Shown: piece by piece, positions 24,831 to 33,685 of the stretch | How positions within the stretch are numbered: the first letter of the stretch is position 1 | Layout: each line of letters begins with the position of its first letter | Source of the DNA: Sphingopyxis sp. LC81 | GTDB lineage: Bacteria; Pseudomonadota; Alphaproteobacteria; Sphingomonadales; Sphingomonadaceae | NCBI RefSeq assembly: GCF_000756375.1 | Contig: NZ_JNFD01000021.1 | Coordinates: 186,001 to 250,000 of the forward strand | Reading direction: 5' to 3' | Length of the DNA stretch: 64,000 nucleotides | Position numbers and translations under genes: made by a program | Notes under the pieces: model-generated | What the model saw: the letters and a program-made list of their open reading frames with translations, nothing else | Database searches by the model: none | What the model was told of the DNA's origin: nothing

Positions 24831-25760
24831 ATGCGTACCGACCTGGACCATCTTCCTGCGAATAAGCAGCGTGAATTAGAGCGCGTTGTCCAGATCATTT
24901 TCGAGGAATTCGAGGATGCACTGGCGCTCGCCCAAAAGCAGTGGAAGAAGAAAGGGCGGATCGAAAAGATCATCCTCTATGGCAGCTACGCTAGGGGCGG
25001 TTGGGTCGATGAGCCGCATACCGCCAAAGGATATCTGTCCGACTTCGATTTGCTCATCATAGTCAACGATAAACGCCTGACGGAACGCGTCGATTATTGG
25101 CTGAAACTAGATGACCGGCTCATCCGCGAACTTGCGATCGACAAGAGCCTGCACACGCCGGTGAATTTTATCGTGCATACGCTGCAAGAGGTGAACGACG
25201 GTCTCGCGCACGGGCGATATTTTTTCATGGACGTCGCGAAGGATGGCATCGCGCTCTACAGCTACGATGACAAGGAACTGCATACTCCAAAGCCCAAGAC
25301 GCCCGAACAGGCGCTGGCAATGGCGAAGGAGTATTTCGGGGAATGGATGCCTGCCGCATCAGGCATACTGGAAACTGCAACCTTTAGTCGCCAGCAAGGG
25401 AGGCAAAAAGACGCCGCGTTTCTTACTCATCAAGCAGCCGAACGTCTTTACCATTGCGTGCTTTTGGTATGCACCTTCTACACCCCGCACGTCCACAACC
25501 TCGCTTTCCTTCGCACGCAGGCTGAACGGATTGATATGCGGCTGGTTGACGCTTGGCCTCGAGAGCGGCGTGAAGATCGTGCGCTGTTTGAAAAGCTGAA
25601 AGAGGCCTACGTGAAGGCCCGCTATTCGAAGCACTACCGTATCAGCCAAGAAGAATTGTTTCGACTTAACGAAAATGTCGATGCATTGGGGCAGGCCGTG
25701 CACGCGGTTTGCCTCGACCGAATTTCGGAGCTGGAAGCAAGGGTGCCTACGTCAAAGTAG
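24831..25760 (+). CDS. Fused MNT nucleotidyltransferase and HEPN domain protein
   Basis: A 309-residue protein. The N-terminal half carries the minimal nucleotidyltransferase signature GSYARG (51-56) followed by SDFDLLIIV (70-78), the metal-binding pair of pol-beta-type enzymes. The C-terminal half is a helical HEPN region (about 170-300) with the ARYSKHYR segment, a variant of the RxxxxH ribonuclease motif. Separate MNT and HEPN proteins usually form toxin-antitoxin pairs in which MNT adds AMP to the HEPN RNase. Here both are in one chain. The start at ATG 24831 is chosen over an in-frame ORF to 24735 that overlaps the upstream gene. Whether it is a toxin, a regulator or an aminoglycoside-type transferase cannot be told. 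Confidence 0.75.
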   Translation: MRTDLDHLPANKQRELERVVQIIFEEFEDALALAQKQWKKKGRIEKIILYGSYARGGWVDEPHTAKGYLSDFDLLIIVNDKRLTERVDYWLKLDDRLIRELAIDKSLHTPVNFIVHTLQEVNDGLAHGRYFFMDVAKDGIALYSYDDKELHTPKPKTPEQALAMAKEYFGEWMPAASGILETATFSRQQGRQKDAAFLTHQAAERLYHCVLLVCTFYTPHVHNLAFLRTQAERIDMRLVDAWPRERREDRALFEKLKEAYVKARYSKHYRISQEELFRLNENVDALGQAVHAVCLDRISELEARVPTSK

Positions 25761-26176
25761 CAGGTTGAGTGCTCTCTTGCTGCGAGTTGGCCAGTGGCCT
25801 TTCAGTCGAAGGTTCGCCCCTACGCGGGCATTCCCCGCCTACGACCGCGCGCGAAATTTAGACCGTCGCCGTCCCGAATGGCGGCCGGCGTGCAGTCATC
25901 TGACTGGCCCGATGGGATGATCGACGCGAGGAATAGGGTTACGGATATCATGCCGCGTCTATTCCAAGCCTGACACGTGCAAAAGTGGCGTGTCGCCGCG
26001 ACTGATCGGCGACCTAGATATTGCCACGACCTAGGACAATAATGCGGCGCGTTCACGCACCGAAGCTCAAACAGAAAAGAAGGCGCAGGCTGGCCCTGCG
26101 AGAAGGATGAAAAACATCTGACGCCAGGGCTGCCGCGAGCCCCGGCACAAGGGCTCGTTCAAAACGAGTAAGCCCA
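25761..26176. other. Intergenic stretch before the unknown gene block
   Basis: About 415 bases. Only short open frames with no ribosome site are present. Near the end, GGCTCGTTCAAAACGAGTAAG forms a short stem (CTCGTT with AACGAG around CAA) just ahead of the start at 26177. I see nothing else of note. Confidence 0.4.
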
Positions 26177-26776
26177 ATGACGAACTTCTATCCACCGAAC
26201 GGCGCAATCGATCTCGTAATCGAGCCGCGCCTGACCATGCTCGACCTTGTGATCAAAGGCAGCGTCCCGCTACCGACCGCGACGCGCGCCGACATGAAGT
26301 TGATGCGCTATCTGGCATCGTTGATGCACAGCCGCGCGAGCCAGGATGTGCTAAACATGGCGGGCCTTCTGGCCGACAACCTGTTCATCGAGACGCCCGC
26401 CGTCATCGTGCGGGCAACGGCCTGCGCTGCGCCGCTGTTCCGCAGCGAGATGGAAGCCGAGGCCATCGCAACCCGGCATCCTGTCGTGCTGCTGCGGCAT
26501 TCGCAGGGTCAGGCCGCGACCGATGTGACGATCGATCTCGTCCCACCCGACGACGGCGATCTCCGATGGTTTCAAGACTATCGGCTGTTCCGTGGCCTCG
26601 CAGGCGACAGCTGGCTGGTGCCCTCTGGCGCCGGCCCCTCGGTCCGATTGCTGCCTCACGGGCTCTTCCTGACCGAGCACGCGCCTTACGCCGACGACTG
26701 GGATCGGACGGCCGGCGTCGAGCGCGCCAGCGCGCATCTCAATGCCCATTTGCATGGAGGCTGGTCATGGAGATGA
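26177..26776 (+). CDS. Protein of unknown function, first of a five-gene block
   Basis: A 199-residue soluble protein starting MTNFYPPNGAIDLVIEPRLT. It shows no signal peptide, membrane helix or catalytic motif that I recognise. Several His residues cluster at the C-terminus (HLNAHLHGGW), which might bind metal. It overlaps the next gene by 10 bases, so the two are probably co-translated. The block also encodes a relaxase-like protein and a ParS-type antitoxin, which suggests an accessory or mobile origin. Confidence 0.55.
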   Translation: MTNFYPPNGAIDLVIEPRLTMLDLVIKGSVPLPTATRADMKLMRYLASLMHSRASQDVLNMAGLLADNLFIETPAVIVRATACAAPLFRSEMEAEAIATRHPVVLLRHSQGQAATDVTIDLVPPDDGDLRWFQDYRLFRGLAGDSWLVPSGAGPSVRLLPHGLFLTEHAPYADDWDRTAGVERASAHLNAHLHGGWSWR

Positions 26777-27384
26777 AAAAGCGACCTGCGCCAGACGGCC
26801 TCGATTTTGTGCCCGTAGAGGGCGGCAGCGATCCCAATCTCGTTTTCGGCGTCGTCCGACGCCGGATTGGAAAGGGAGCGATCCAGACCGCTCCTGCTTC
26901 CGTGCTCCGGCGTCTCTCGCCGGGGCGCAAGGCCGATGTCGCCGCGCCATGGGAACCTACCTGCTACCGCTGGGACGTCCTGCTTCCACCGATGGCGCAC
27001 GACGATTGCCTCGATCCCAAACGCCTGTGCGAGAAGTATGAGGAGCAAGCCTGTGAAGGGTTGAAGGATCTGCTCGTCATGATGACGATCCGCTTTCCCG
27101 ATGCCGACCGGCTCCATGCCATCTGGGAAGACGTACGTGCATTTGCGCGCGAGCGCCTTTGCCGTGAGCGCAGTCTCGCCGTCATCGCCGCCTTCCACCT
27201 CCCGGTCCAGATCGGCTCGACCAACCCACCGCACATCCATCTGATGGCGCTTGCCAGAGAGCTCAAAAGCTACGGCTTCACCGACTTTGTCCGGCCGCTG
27301 GCGGCAGATCCCGGCAAGGCGATCTTCGCCGCAGAGTGGGCCGAATGGCAGGCGCGGCAGGGACGCGGCGCCGACGGCTTCTGA
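26767..27384 (+). CDS. MobA/MobL relaxase-like protein fragment
   Basis: A 205-residue protein. Near residues 135-160 it has NPPHIHLMALARELKSYGF, close to the NPHAHIL.T.R....GFG core of MobA/MobL relaxases in which the histidines bind the metal. Full relaxases are much longer and have a helicase or primase part, absent here. The upstream DVRAFARERL helix also fits this family. It may be a shortened remnant of a mobilisation gene or a domesticated HUH-like protein. It starts inside the preceding gene (ATG 26767). Confidence 0.45.
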   Translation: MEMKKRPAPDGLDFVPVEGGSDPNLVFGVVRRRIGKGAIQTAPASVLRRLSPGRKADVAAPWEPTCYRWDVLLPPMAHDDCLDPKRLCEKYEEQACEGLKDLLVMMTIRFPDADRLHAIWEDVRAFARERLCRERSLAVIAAFHLPVQIGSTNPPHIHLMALARELKSYGFTDFVRPLAADPGKAIFAAEWAEWQARQGRGADGF

Positions 27385-27517
27385 CGAGGCGCCCCCTTGC
27401 CAGCGCGCGGCGACTGACGTCGCAAAGTGCCTCGAAAGAAGAAGGTCCAGCTGTGGCTGGAGCGAATGAAGGAAAGCAGCCGCTGCCCAGCCAGCGCTGC
27501 CAACGAATGGATTGTAC

Positions 27518-27985
27518 ATGTCAAAATACCCCACCGCGACCGAGCGGGCCGAAGAAATGGAAACGCTGATGGCGGCGCTCGCCATCATCCAGGTCGCCGA
27601 ACTCGATCTCGACGAGAAGCCGCCGATCCTGCCCGTGCAATGCGCGCATTATCTGATCGCTGCCGACGCCGATCTGCTCATCGTCCCCACCAAACCCTCG
27701 ACCGCTGGCGATCACCATGTCGCTGAAGACATCATGTGCTTGTCGCGCTGCGACGCCCTGCTGGTCCGCGTCGCACGCCCGAGCGCCGGCGAGAAGCGAG
27801 TGCTGGTCGACATCGGGATCGACGGCCTCGTTCCCGTCTGGTTCTGGGAGTATCGGCCCTGCCTGATCCAACGCGCGCTCCATTTCGTGCCCGATCAGGA
27901 CGCAAGCAAACCCGCATTCAAACTGACCAAGCACGGCCTGGAGCGGGCGGCCGACTTCGACGCCCTGAGCTCAGAGTGGCTCTGA
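27518..27985 (+). CDS. Protein of unknown function in the 26-29 kb block
   Basis: A 155-residue acidic protein starting MSKYPTATERAEEMETLMAA. It has a predicted alpha/beta layout with hydrophobic strands (DADLLIVPT, DALLVRVA, VLVDIGIDG) and a Trp/Tyr-rich segment PVWFWEYRPC near residue 105. I do not recognise it. A TTG codon at 27512 is in frame, but the ATG is preferred. It is separated from the preceding gene by about 130 bases. Confidence 0.55.
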   Translation: MSKYPTATERAEEMETLMAALAIIQVAELDLDEKPPILPVQCAHYLIAADADLLIVPTKPSTAGDHHVAEDIMCLSRCDALLVRVARPSAGEKRVLVDIGIDGLVPVWFWEYRPCLIQRALHFVPDQDASKPAFKLTKHGLERAADFDALSSEWL

Positions 27986-28032
27986 CCCGCGAAAGGTGGG
28001 GTCGCACCGACGAATATGAAAAGGAAGAAGCT

Positions 28033-28338
28033 ATGCTGGTGGTAAATATCGAGATCTGGCCTTGGGGCCGTGAGGAGCGGAAGTACAAGATCGGCGAGAT
28101 CACGGCCGGGAATATCGCAGGCGGCCGCATATCGAGCTACGAGGTTCGCGTTCAGCAGGAGGGTTACGAACCTGAAGGCGTACCGGCGATCGATAAAGAA
28201 GTCCTGCTACGCGATCATGACCGCCGCGCGGGCGCACTGGCGCTCATTCGTGACGCGCTGCTGATTGCCGTACCGCCACCCAAGGAAAGTTCCGGCGGGT
28301 CTGATGCCGGAACCGAGTCACCCATACCGGAGGTGTGA
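28033..28338 (+). CDS. Small conserved-type protein of unknown function
   Basis: A 101-residue protein with a good ribosome site (AAGGAAGAAGC) before ATG 28033. Its start, MLVVNIEIWPWGREERKYKI, followed by GEITAGNIAGG and ending in a hydrophilic tail, resembles small proteins I have seen in alphaproteobacterial mobile elements with the pattern MxVVxxExWPxG. No function is known to me. It stands 47 bases after the 155-residue gene and 4 bases before the antitoxin gene, so the three are probably one operon. Confidence 0.55.
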   Translation: MLVVNIEIWPWGREERKYKIGEITAGNIAGGRISSYEVRVQQEGYEPEGVPAIDKEVLLRDHDRRAGALALIRDALLIAVPPPKESSGGSDAGTESPIPEV

Positions 28339-28342
28339 GGCT

Positions 28343-28873
28343 ATGAAAAAGCGCCCCGGCTCCCCGCGCTCTGGCTCCGCGGCGAAGGCTGCTGTCGCAC
28401 GGTTCGTGCCGGCAAACCGGCGCCGGCTGAGCGGTCCTGGACTGCGGACCTTCCTTGCAATTGCCGCTCTTTGGGGACTGACCGACGAACAGCGCCGGCT
28501 GATCCTCGGCTACCCGGCTCGATCGACCTATCGGGCTTGGGTCAAGAAAGCTCGCGAGCACCGCGACATCACGCTGAGCGGCGATGTCCTGATGCGGATT
28601 TCAGCGATCCTCGGCATTTACAAAGGGCTTAGAATTCTCTTCGCCGACGACGATAAAGGTGTTGAATGGCTCAGGGGGCCTCATAAAGCCCGCGTTTTCG
28701 GTGGCGCGTCTCCGATCGAAGTCATTGCCAGCGGCACGCAGGACGCTCTTCTCACCGTACGCCGCTTCTTGGATGCTGCCTGTGGCGGACTCTTCATGCC
28801 CCCGGTTTGGGATGAGCGCGATAGGCCGCCCTATGACGATAGCGAGATCATATTCGATGGCACGGAGGATTGA
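28343..28873 (+). CDS. ParS/MbcA-type antitoxin with DUF2384 domain
   Basis: A 176-residue protein. The N-terminal half is basic with a helix-turn-helix-like region (TDEQRRLILGYPARSTYRAW). The C-terminal half fits the toxin-binding domain of Xre/MbcA/ParS antitoxins: ISAILGIYKGLRILF, then a Trp-Leu-x-x-Pro segment (EWLRGPHKA), then PIEVIASGTQDALLTVRRFLDAA. Partners are normally RES-domain toxins that modify or destroy NAD, encoded directly downstream. Here the downstream frame from 28857 closes after 33 codons and no RES gene follows, so this may be an orphan antitoxin or have another partner. Confidence 0.75.
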   Translation: MKKRPGSPRSGSAAKAAVARFVPANRRRLSGPGLRTFLAIAALWGLTDEQRRLILGYPARSTYRAWVKKAREHRDITLSGDVLMRISAILGIYKGLRILFADDDKGVEWLRGPHKARVFGGASPIEVIASGTQDALLTVRRFLDAACGGLFMPPVWDERDRPPYDDSEIIFDGTED

Positions 28874-28911
28874 GGGGGCATCCGCTATACTCCCCTCGTC
28901 CCCTGACCGCA

Positions 28912-29070
28912 TCATGCTGAATCGCGACGAAGTTTTCGCACCATCCGTTCATGCCTGATTGCAGCCTCGCGAAGCCGGACAGCCGAAAACGAATCTTCGG
29001 TCGCGCTCGCTTTCAGACGGGCGACGCGGGCCAGCTGTTCGTAATAAATGGCGTCACGCACGGGCTCCAT
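28912..29070 (-). CDS. 52-residue helical protein of unknown function
   Basis: A short minus-strand ORF starting MEPVRDAIYYEQLARVARLK, continuing with a second amphipathic helix (VRLREAAIRHERMVRKLRR). The composition, with alternating basic and aliphatic residues, looks like a real helical hairpin and not a chance frame. I believe similar short proteins occur in sphingomonads, but cannot check. It points toward the antitoxin gene. Confidence 0.4.
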   Translation of the reverse strand: MEPVRDAIYYEQLARVARLKASATEDSFSAVRLREAAIRHERMVRKLRRDSA

Positions 29071-29151
29071 GTCCAGCCCGATATCATGTTCAAATCAACA
29101 ATTGGCTAGTGGAGCGAGAATCCTCCTCATCTAATAAACGTGAAGATTCAA

Positions 29152-29304
29152 ATGGCAAAAATCCCGCCGAACCGCCGAAAGACAGCATATAAATCTCTTC
29201 GCAAGATCGCCGAGAAGCTGGGCGTTCCCTTTATCGTTCGTCCACCGGCAACACCGCCGACGAAGGATGGGGAGCAACGTGAACTTGCCGATCCGAAACG
29301 CTGA
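29152..29304 (+). CDS. 50-residue basic protein of unknown function
   Basis: A short ORF starting MAKIPPNRRKTAYKSLRKIA, with a proline-rich middle (RPPATPPTK). A GTG at 29140 is an in-frame alternative start. The clean amphipathic basic helix argues for coding, but the ribosome site is poor. It could bind nucleic acid. Low certainty. Confidence 0.3.
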   Translation: MAKIPPNRRKTAYKSLRKIAEKLGVPFIVRPPATPPTKDGEQRELADPKR

Positions 29305-29615
29305 TCGAGTAGGGCCGTTATAAGCGTATGCCAGTGATACGTTTAGGCGCACCGGGAAGGACCTCGGACGCGATCTGATTTTCACCGGATGCTCATTGAA
29401 TCGCTGTAATTACCGCTCGACCCCGCTGCGCTAGCGACCCAGCGCTGCGGTGCAAGCTCAAACGAGTGGGGGCCCCTCTGGCGGAGTCGATCTTCGTTTG
29501 AACCACGGATCATCCGTTCGATCGACAACCAGCTGGTCAGCCGGATATTGCCGCACGAGCGCGATGGTCTCGTCTGCCGGGGCCGCTCAGCCACAAGCGT
29601 CCTAGCGACACCCGA
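29305..29615. other. Intergenic stretch between the accessory block and hslU
   Basis: About 310 bases at the junction between accessory DNA and the hslU end. It contains the probable SRAP gene fragment described separately and otherwise no feature I can support. Confidence 0.4.
29458..29586 (-). pseudogene. Probable 3-prime fragment of an SRAP (HMCES/YedK-type) gene
   Basis: This frame has no start codon but reads DETIALVRQYPADQL, then VDRTDDPWFKRR and PPEGPPLV before the stop. This resembles the C-terminus of SOS response-associated peptidases, where a (L)xPYPAxxM motif is followed by a variable stretch and an N-E-GPELI-type end. Only about 42 codons remain. If correct, the rest of the gene was lost when the neighbouring accessory DNA was inserted. 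Confidence 0.35.
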
Positions 29616-30917
29616 TCAAAGCACATATTTGCTGAGGTCGGTGTCGCCCACGATCTCCGAAAGCTGGCGTTCAACGTAGGCGGCGTCGATCTCGAGCGTC
29701 GTGCCGCCGACGTCTTCGGCGGTGAAGCTGATTTCTTCGACCAGCCGCTCCATGATCGTCTGCAAGCGGCGCGCGCCGATATTCTCGACCTTCTCGTTGA
29801 CCTCGGCCGCGAGCTTCGCGACGCGCGCGATTGCCTCGGGAGTGAAGTTCAGCGTCACGCCTTCGGTGCCGAGCAGCGCCACATATTGTTCGGGCAGCCC
29901 GGCCTTGGTCTCGCTGAGGATGCGTACGAAATCCTCCTCGGTCAGCGCGCCGAGCTCGACGCGGATCGGCAGGCGGCCCTGCAGTTCGGGGAGCAGGTCG
30001 CTCGGCTTGGCGACATGAAAGGCGCCTGAGGCGATGAAGAGGATATGGTCGGTCTTCATCGGGCCATATTTGGTCGCGACGGTCGTTCCCTCGATCAGCG
30101 GCAGCAGGTCGCGCTGGACGCCCTCACGGCTCACCGAACCGCCGCGCACATCGCTGACCGCGATCTTGTCGATCTCGTCGAGGAAGACGATGCCATTCGC
30201 CTCGGCGTCGGCGAGCGCGATCCGCGCGACATCGTCCTGATCGAGGCGCTTGTCCTGCTCTTCTTCGATGAGGCGGGTCGCGGCTTCGATCACCTTCAGC
30301 TTGCGGCGCTTCTTGGGCGCGCCGCCCATGGCCTTGCCGAGCATGTCCGACAGGTTGATCATGCTCATCTGTCCCGGCTGTCCGGGCAGTTCGAACGGCA
30401 TGCCCGGGGCGTCGGCAACCTCGATCTCGACCTCGCTATCGTCGAGATGGCCTTCGCGGATGCGCTGGCGAAAGCTCTGGCGCGTCGTCTCGCTGGCGCC
30501 CTTGCCGGTGAGTGCGTCGAGCAGCCGTTCCATCGCGGCCTCTTCGGCGGCGGCGCGCACCGCCTCGCGGCGGCGATCCTTCTCGAGCCGCACCGCTTCC
30601 TCGACCAGGTCGCGTGCGATCTGTTCGACGTCGCGGCCGACATAACCGACCTCGGTGAATTTGGTCGCCTCGACCTTGATGAACGGCGCGTCGGCGAGCT
30701 TCGCGAGGCGGCGCGAAATCTCGGTCTTGCCGCAGCCCGTGGGGCCGATCATCAGGATATTCTTGGGGCTCACCTCGTCGCGCAGGTCAGCCGACAATTG
30801 CTGGCGGCGCCAGCGGTTGCGCAGCGCGACGGCGACCGCGCGCTTCGCGGCGTCCTGGCCGATGATATGCGTATCGAGGGCGGCGACAATCGCCTTCGGG
30901 GTCAGATCCTTGTTCAT
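29616..30917 (-). CDS. hslU: HslU, ATPase subunit of the HslUV protease
   Basis: A 433-residue AAA+ unfoldase that feeds substrates to HslV. Walker A is GPTGCGKT (58-65), followed by [20 protein letters not shown], the pore-loop region diagnostic of HslU. An intermediate (I) domain spans about 110-240 with an acidic and Met-rich section. Walker B reads [12 protein letters not shown]. The C-terminus LSKYVL is the tail that inserts into HslV and activates it. The gene starts 4 bases after the hslV stop, so they form one operon. Confidence 0.97.
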   Translation of the reverse strand: MNKDLTPKAIVAALDTHIIGQDAAKRAVAVALRNRWRRQQLSADLRDEVSPKNILMIGPTGCGKTEISRRLAKLADAPFIKVEATKFTEVGYVGRDVEQIARDLVEEAVRLEKDRRREAVRAAAEEAAMERLLDALTGKGASETTRQSFRQRIREGHLDDSEVEIEVADAPGMPFELPGQPGQMSMINLSDMLGKAMGGAPKKRRKLKVIEAATRLIEEEQDKRLDQDDVARIALADAEANGIVFLDEIDKIAVSDVRGGSVSREGVQRDLLPLIEGTTVATKYGPMKTDHILFIASGAFHVAKPSDLLPELQGRLPIRVELGALTEEDFVRILSETKAGLPEQYVALLGTEGVTLNFTPEAIARVAKLAAEVNEKVENIGARRLQTIMERLVEEISFTAEDVGGTTLEIDAAYVERQLSEIVGDTDLSKYVL

Positions 30918-30921
30918 GTGA

Positions 30922-31488
30922 TTATGCCTGGATTTCGATGGTTTCTTGGGTGAACTGGTCGTTGGTGTAGACGCAGATATCGGCGGCGACCTCCATCGCC
31001 TTCTTCACCAGCACCGCCGGATCCTTTTCATAGTCGACGAGCGCGCGCGCCGCCGAGAGCGCGAAATTGCCGCCCGATCCGATCGCCGCGATGCCGCCCT
31101 TGGGTTCGAGCACGTCGCCGTTGCCGGTGATGACAAGTGTCACTTCCTTGTCGGCGACGATCATCATTGCCTCGAGGTTGCGCAGATATTTGTCAGTGCG
31201 CCAGTCCTTGGCGAGCTCGACCGCGGCGCGGAGCAGCTGGCCGTTGTGGCGTTCGAGCTTGGCTTCGAGCCGTTCGAAGAGGGTGAAGGCGTCGGCGGTC
31301 GCGCCGGCGAAGCCGCCGATGACGCTGCCGTCGTGGAGGCGGCGGACCTTGCGGGCGTTAGGCTTCATCACTGTCTGGCCCATCGAGACCTGACCGTCGC
31401 CGATGATGACGACCTTGTCGGCGCTGCGGGCGGAAAGGATGGTTGTTCCGTGCCAGGGTGCGGCACTTTGCGCATGGGGATTGGTCAT
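30922..31488 (-). CDS. hslV: HslV, proteolytic subunit of the HslUV protease
   Basis: A 188-residue threonine protease of the proteasome fold. A 14-residue propeptide ([14 protein letters not shown]) precedes the active Thr of TTILSARS. From that Thr, Asp17 (IIGDG), Ser21 and Lys33 (ARKV) are all in place. The start is set at ATG 31488 because the longer frame to 31524 would give an unusual extension. It is followed by hslU and preceded by manA in the same direction (49-base gap). Double rings of HslV are capped by HslU hexamers in the cytoplasm. Confidence 0.96.
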   Translation of the reverse strand: MTNPHAQSAAPWHGTTILSARSADKVVIIGDGQVSMGQTVMKPNARKVRRLHDGSVIGGFAGATADAFTLFERLEAKLERHNGQLLRAAVELAKDWRTDKYLRNLEAMMIVADKEVTLVITGNGDVLEPKGGIAAIGSGGNFALSAARALVDYEKDPAVLVKKAMEVAADICVYTNDQFTQETIEIQA

Positions 31489-31537
31489 ACGCCGCGATAT
31501 GGGAGATAGCGAGCGGGGCCGCAAGGGGAGGGCGGCG

Positions 31538-32344
31538 TCAGGCGGACCATGTCAGTAGCGCGCGGGCGCCGTCGTCGATCTCGATCGTCGACGGATCGGA
31601 GAGGAGCACCGCTTCGCCGAGCGCGACGCTTTCGCCCGCGACGCGGCATCCGGCCGAGAGTGGAACGAACGTCAGTTCGCCGGTCGCCTGTTCGAGCACG
31701 GCCGCATCAACCGGTGCGGCGAGCTGTGCGAGACGGAAATATGGCCCGCTGACGAGCATGCGGTTCGTGCCGGGATCGACAATTGTGTCACGCGGATCGT
31801 GGACCGGGCCGGGATGCGCGACTTTCAGCCCCTCATCGAGATGCAGCTCGCGCGGGCGGCCATAATCATAAAGGCGATAGGTGCAGTCGACATTCTGCTG
31901 CACCTCGACGATGGTCAGCCCGCCGCCGATCGCATGGATCGTGCCCGCACGATTATAAACGAAATCGAGCGGTTTCGACGGCCGCCAGTCGATCATGTCG
32001 ACGATCGATCCGTCGAGCGCCGCATCGTGTAGCGTTTCACGCGTCGTTTCAGCCGTCAGGCCGACGCCCAGCTGGGCACCCGGTTCGGCGTCGAGGATCA
32101 GCCAGCATTCTTCCTTGCCGCAGGGAAAACCCACGGCTTGCGCCGCTTCGTCGTCCGGATGGACCTGGATCGACAGCCGTTCCGAGGTAAAGAGGAATTT
32201 GACCATGACCGGCGCATCGTCGCCGGCGGGATTCGAAAACCAGATCTCGCCGATCCGGCGCCCGCCGAAATCGCCGAACGCCGCCGGAATATCGGTGCGT
32301 CCCCAGGGCTTTTCGACGACGATGGTTTCGAGGCGCGTCAGCAT
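31538..32344 (-). CDS. manA: Mannose-6-phosphate isomerase, class I
   Basis: A 268-residue enzyme interconverting fructose-6-P and mannose-6-P, supplying mannose units. It has the zinc-site motif SIQVHPDDE (residues 58-66) and GKEECWLIL, then the second zinc His in RAGTIHAIG. It is shorter than the E. coli enzyme (391) and matches the compact class I form in many alphaproteobacteria. It follows wecC by 45 bases and precedes hslV, linking sugar-nucleotide genes with housekeeping genes in one direction. Confidence 0.88.
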   Translation of the reverse strand: MLTRLETIVVEKPWGRTDIPAAFGDFGGRRIGEIWFSNPAGDDAPVMVKFLFTSERLSIQVHPDDEAAQAVGFPCGKEECWLILDAEPGAQLGVGLTAETTRETLHDAALDGSIVDMIDWRPSKPLDFVYNRAGTIHAIGGGLTIVEVQQNVDCTYRLYDYGRPRELHLDEGLKVAHPGPVHDPRDTIVDPGTNRMLVSGPYFRLAQLAAPVDAAVLEQATGELTFVPLSAGCRVAGESVALGEAVLLSDPSTIEIDDGARALLTWSA

Positions 32345-32389
32345 AGCGCCAAAATGCGTAGCCGCCGGCGGAGCGTCAAGCGCGCTGCG

Positions 32390-33685
32390 TCAGGCGGCCC
32401 GATGCAAGCGATTGCCGTTGCCGCCGTTCGGCTGGTCGAGCCACAGGCCGCGCGTGTCATAGACGATCTTGTCGCCGCGTTCCTCGATCGGGATCGATTT
32501 GAACAGGTCGTGGTCGACGAGGACGATCAGCACGTCACACCCGGCGAGCGCGCTGTCGAGATCGATCAGCTCGGCGCCGGTGCCCGTGAACTCCATTGGC
32601 AGGCCGCGCGCATAGGGCTCGACGATCTCGATCTGCTTGCCGAACCGGCGTGCAAGCGCGGCGGCGACCTCGACCGCCGGGCTTTCGCGGAAGTCGTCGA
32701 TATTGGGCTTGAACGCGAGGCCCAGGCAGGCGACGCGCGCCTTGGGATGTTGCGATACGAGCATTTCGGTGGCGCCGATGACGTGCGCGGTCTTGGCGAG
32801 ATTGACCTCGCGTGCCGTACGGATCAGGCGGCTGTGATCGGGTGCGCCATGGACGAGGAACCAGGGATCGACCGCGATACAATGGCCGCCGACACCGGGC
32901 CCCGGCTGGAGAATGTTGACGCGTGGGTGGCGGTTGGCGAGGCGGATCACCTCCCACACATCGACGCCCATATGCTCGGCCATCATCGACAGCTCGTTGG
33001 CGAAGGCGATATTGACGTCGCGATAGCTGTTTTCGACCAGCTTCACCATTTCGGCGGCGCGCGCCGAGGTGGTGACACACGCGCCGCGGACGAACTGGCG
33101 GTAAAAGGTCATCGCGCGGCGCGCGCAGCGCGGCGTGATGCCGCCGATGCAGCGGTCGTTATCGACGAGCTCGACGAGGATGCGCCCCGGAAGCACACGC
33201 TCGGGGCAGTAGGCGACGAAGATGTCCGCCGCACCGGTGCAGGCGCCCGGAACCTTGAGGTCGGGGCGAAGCTCGGCGAGCAGCGCGGCGACCTTTTCGG
33301 TCGTGCCCACGGGCGAGGTCGATTCGAGGATGACCAGATTGCCCGTCTCGAGTTTCGGCGCGATCGCGCGTGCGGCCGAGAGGACATGCGTAATGTCAGG
33401 GCGGTGCTCTTCGTCATGCGGGGTCGGCACCGCGATGACAAAGGTGTCGGCGGGGGCGACGTCGGTCGAGGCGACAAGCGTTCCGCGCGACACGACACCC
33501 TGGACGAGGCCGTCGAGATCGACTTCCTCGATATGCACCTTGCCGCTGTTGACCGTGTCGACGACATGCTGGCTGACGTCGACGCCGGTGACTTTGCAAC
33601 CCGAGCGTGCGATCAGCGCGGCGGTGGGCAGGCCGATATAACCAAGCCCGAGGACGGTGACCTTCTGTTCGCTATCAATGGGCAC
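32390..33685 (-). CDS. wecC: UDP-N-acetyl-D-mannosamine dehydrogenase
   Basis: A 431-residue NAD-dependent dehydrogenase that oxidises UDP-ManNAc twice to UDP-ManNAcA. The Rossmann motif VLGLGYIGLPTAA is at about 9-20, the catalytic Cys is in PGVGGHCIAVDPWF, and Lys/Asn of KLVENSYRDVNIAFANE is typical of the family. The GTG at 33685 is chosen because it lies next to the start of homology and overlaps the wecB stop by 11 bases; the longer frame to 33826 would run far into wecB. With wecB it forms a two-gene UDP-ManNAcA module for the nearby polysaccharide. Confidence 0.92.
   Translation of the reverse strand: MPIDSEQKVTVLGLGYIGLPTAALIARSGCKVTGVDVSQHVVDTVNSGKVHIEEVDLDGLVQGVVSRGTLVASTDVAPADTFVIAVPTPHDEEHRPDITHVLSAARAIAPKLETGNLVILESTSPVGTTEKVAALLAELRPDLKVPGACTGAADIFVAYCPERVLPGRILVELVDNDRCIGGITPRCARRAMTFYRQFVRGACVTTSARAAEMVKLVENSYRDVNIAFANELSMMAEHMGVDVWEVIRLANRHPRVNILQPGPGVGGHCIAVDPWFLVHGAPDHSRLIRTAREVNLAKTAHVIGATEMLVSQHPKARVACLGLAFKPNIDDFRESPAVEVAAALARRFGKQIEIVEPYARGLPMEFTGTGAELIDLDSALAGCDVLIVLVDHDLFKSIPIEERGDKIVYDTRGLWLDQPNGGNGNRLHRAA

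Noticed and set aside
24831..25760. CD-NTase of a CBASS defence system
   Set aside because: The nucleotidyltransferase half is the small MNT type fused to HEPN; no CBASS effector or ubiquitin-like genes are nearby.
28857..28958. Start of a RES toxin overlapping the antitoxin end
   Set aside because: The frame closes after 33 codons and does not show the RES motif.
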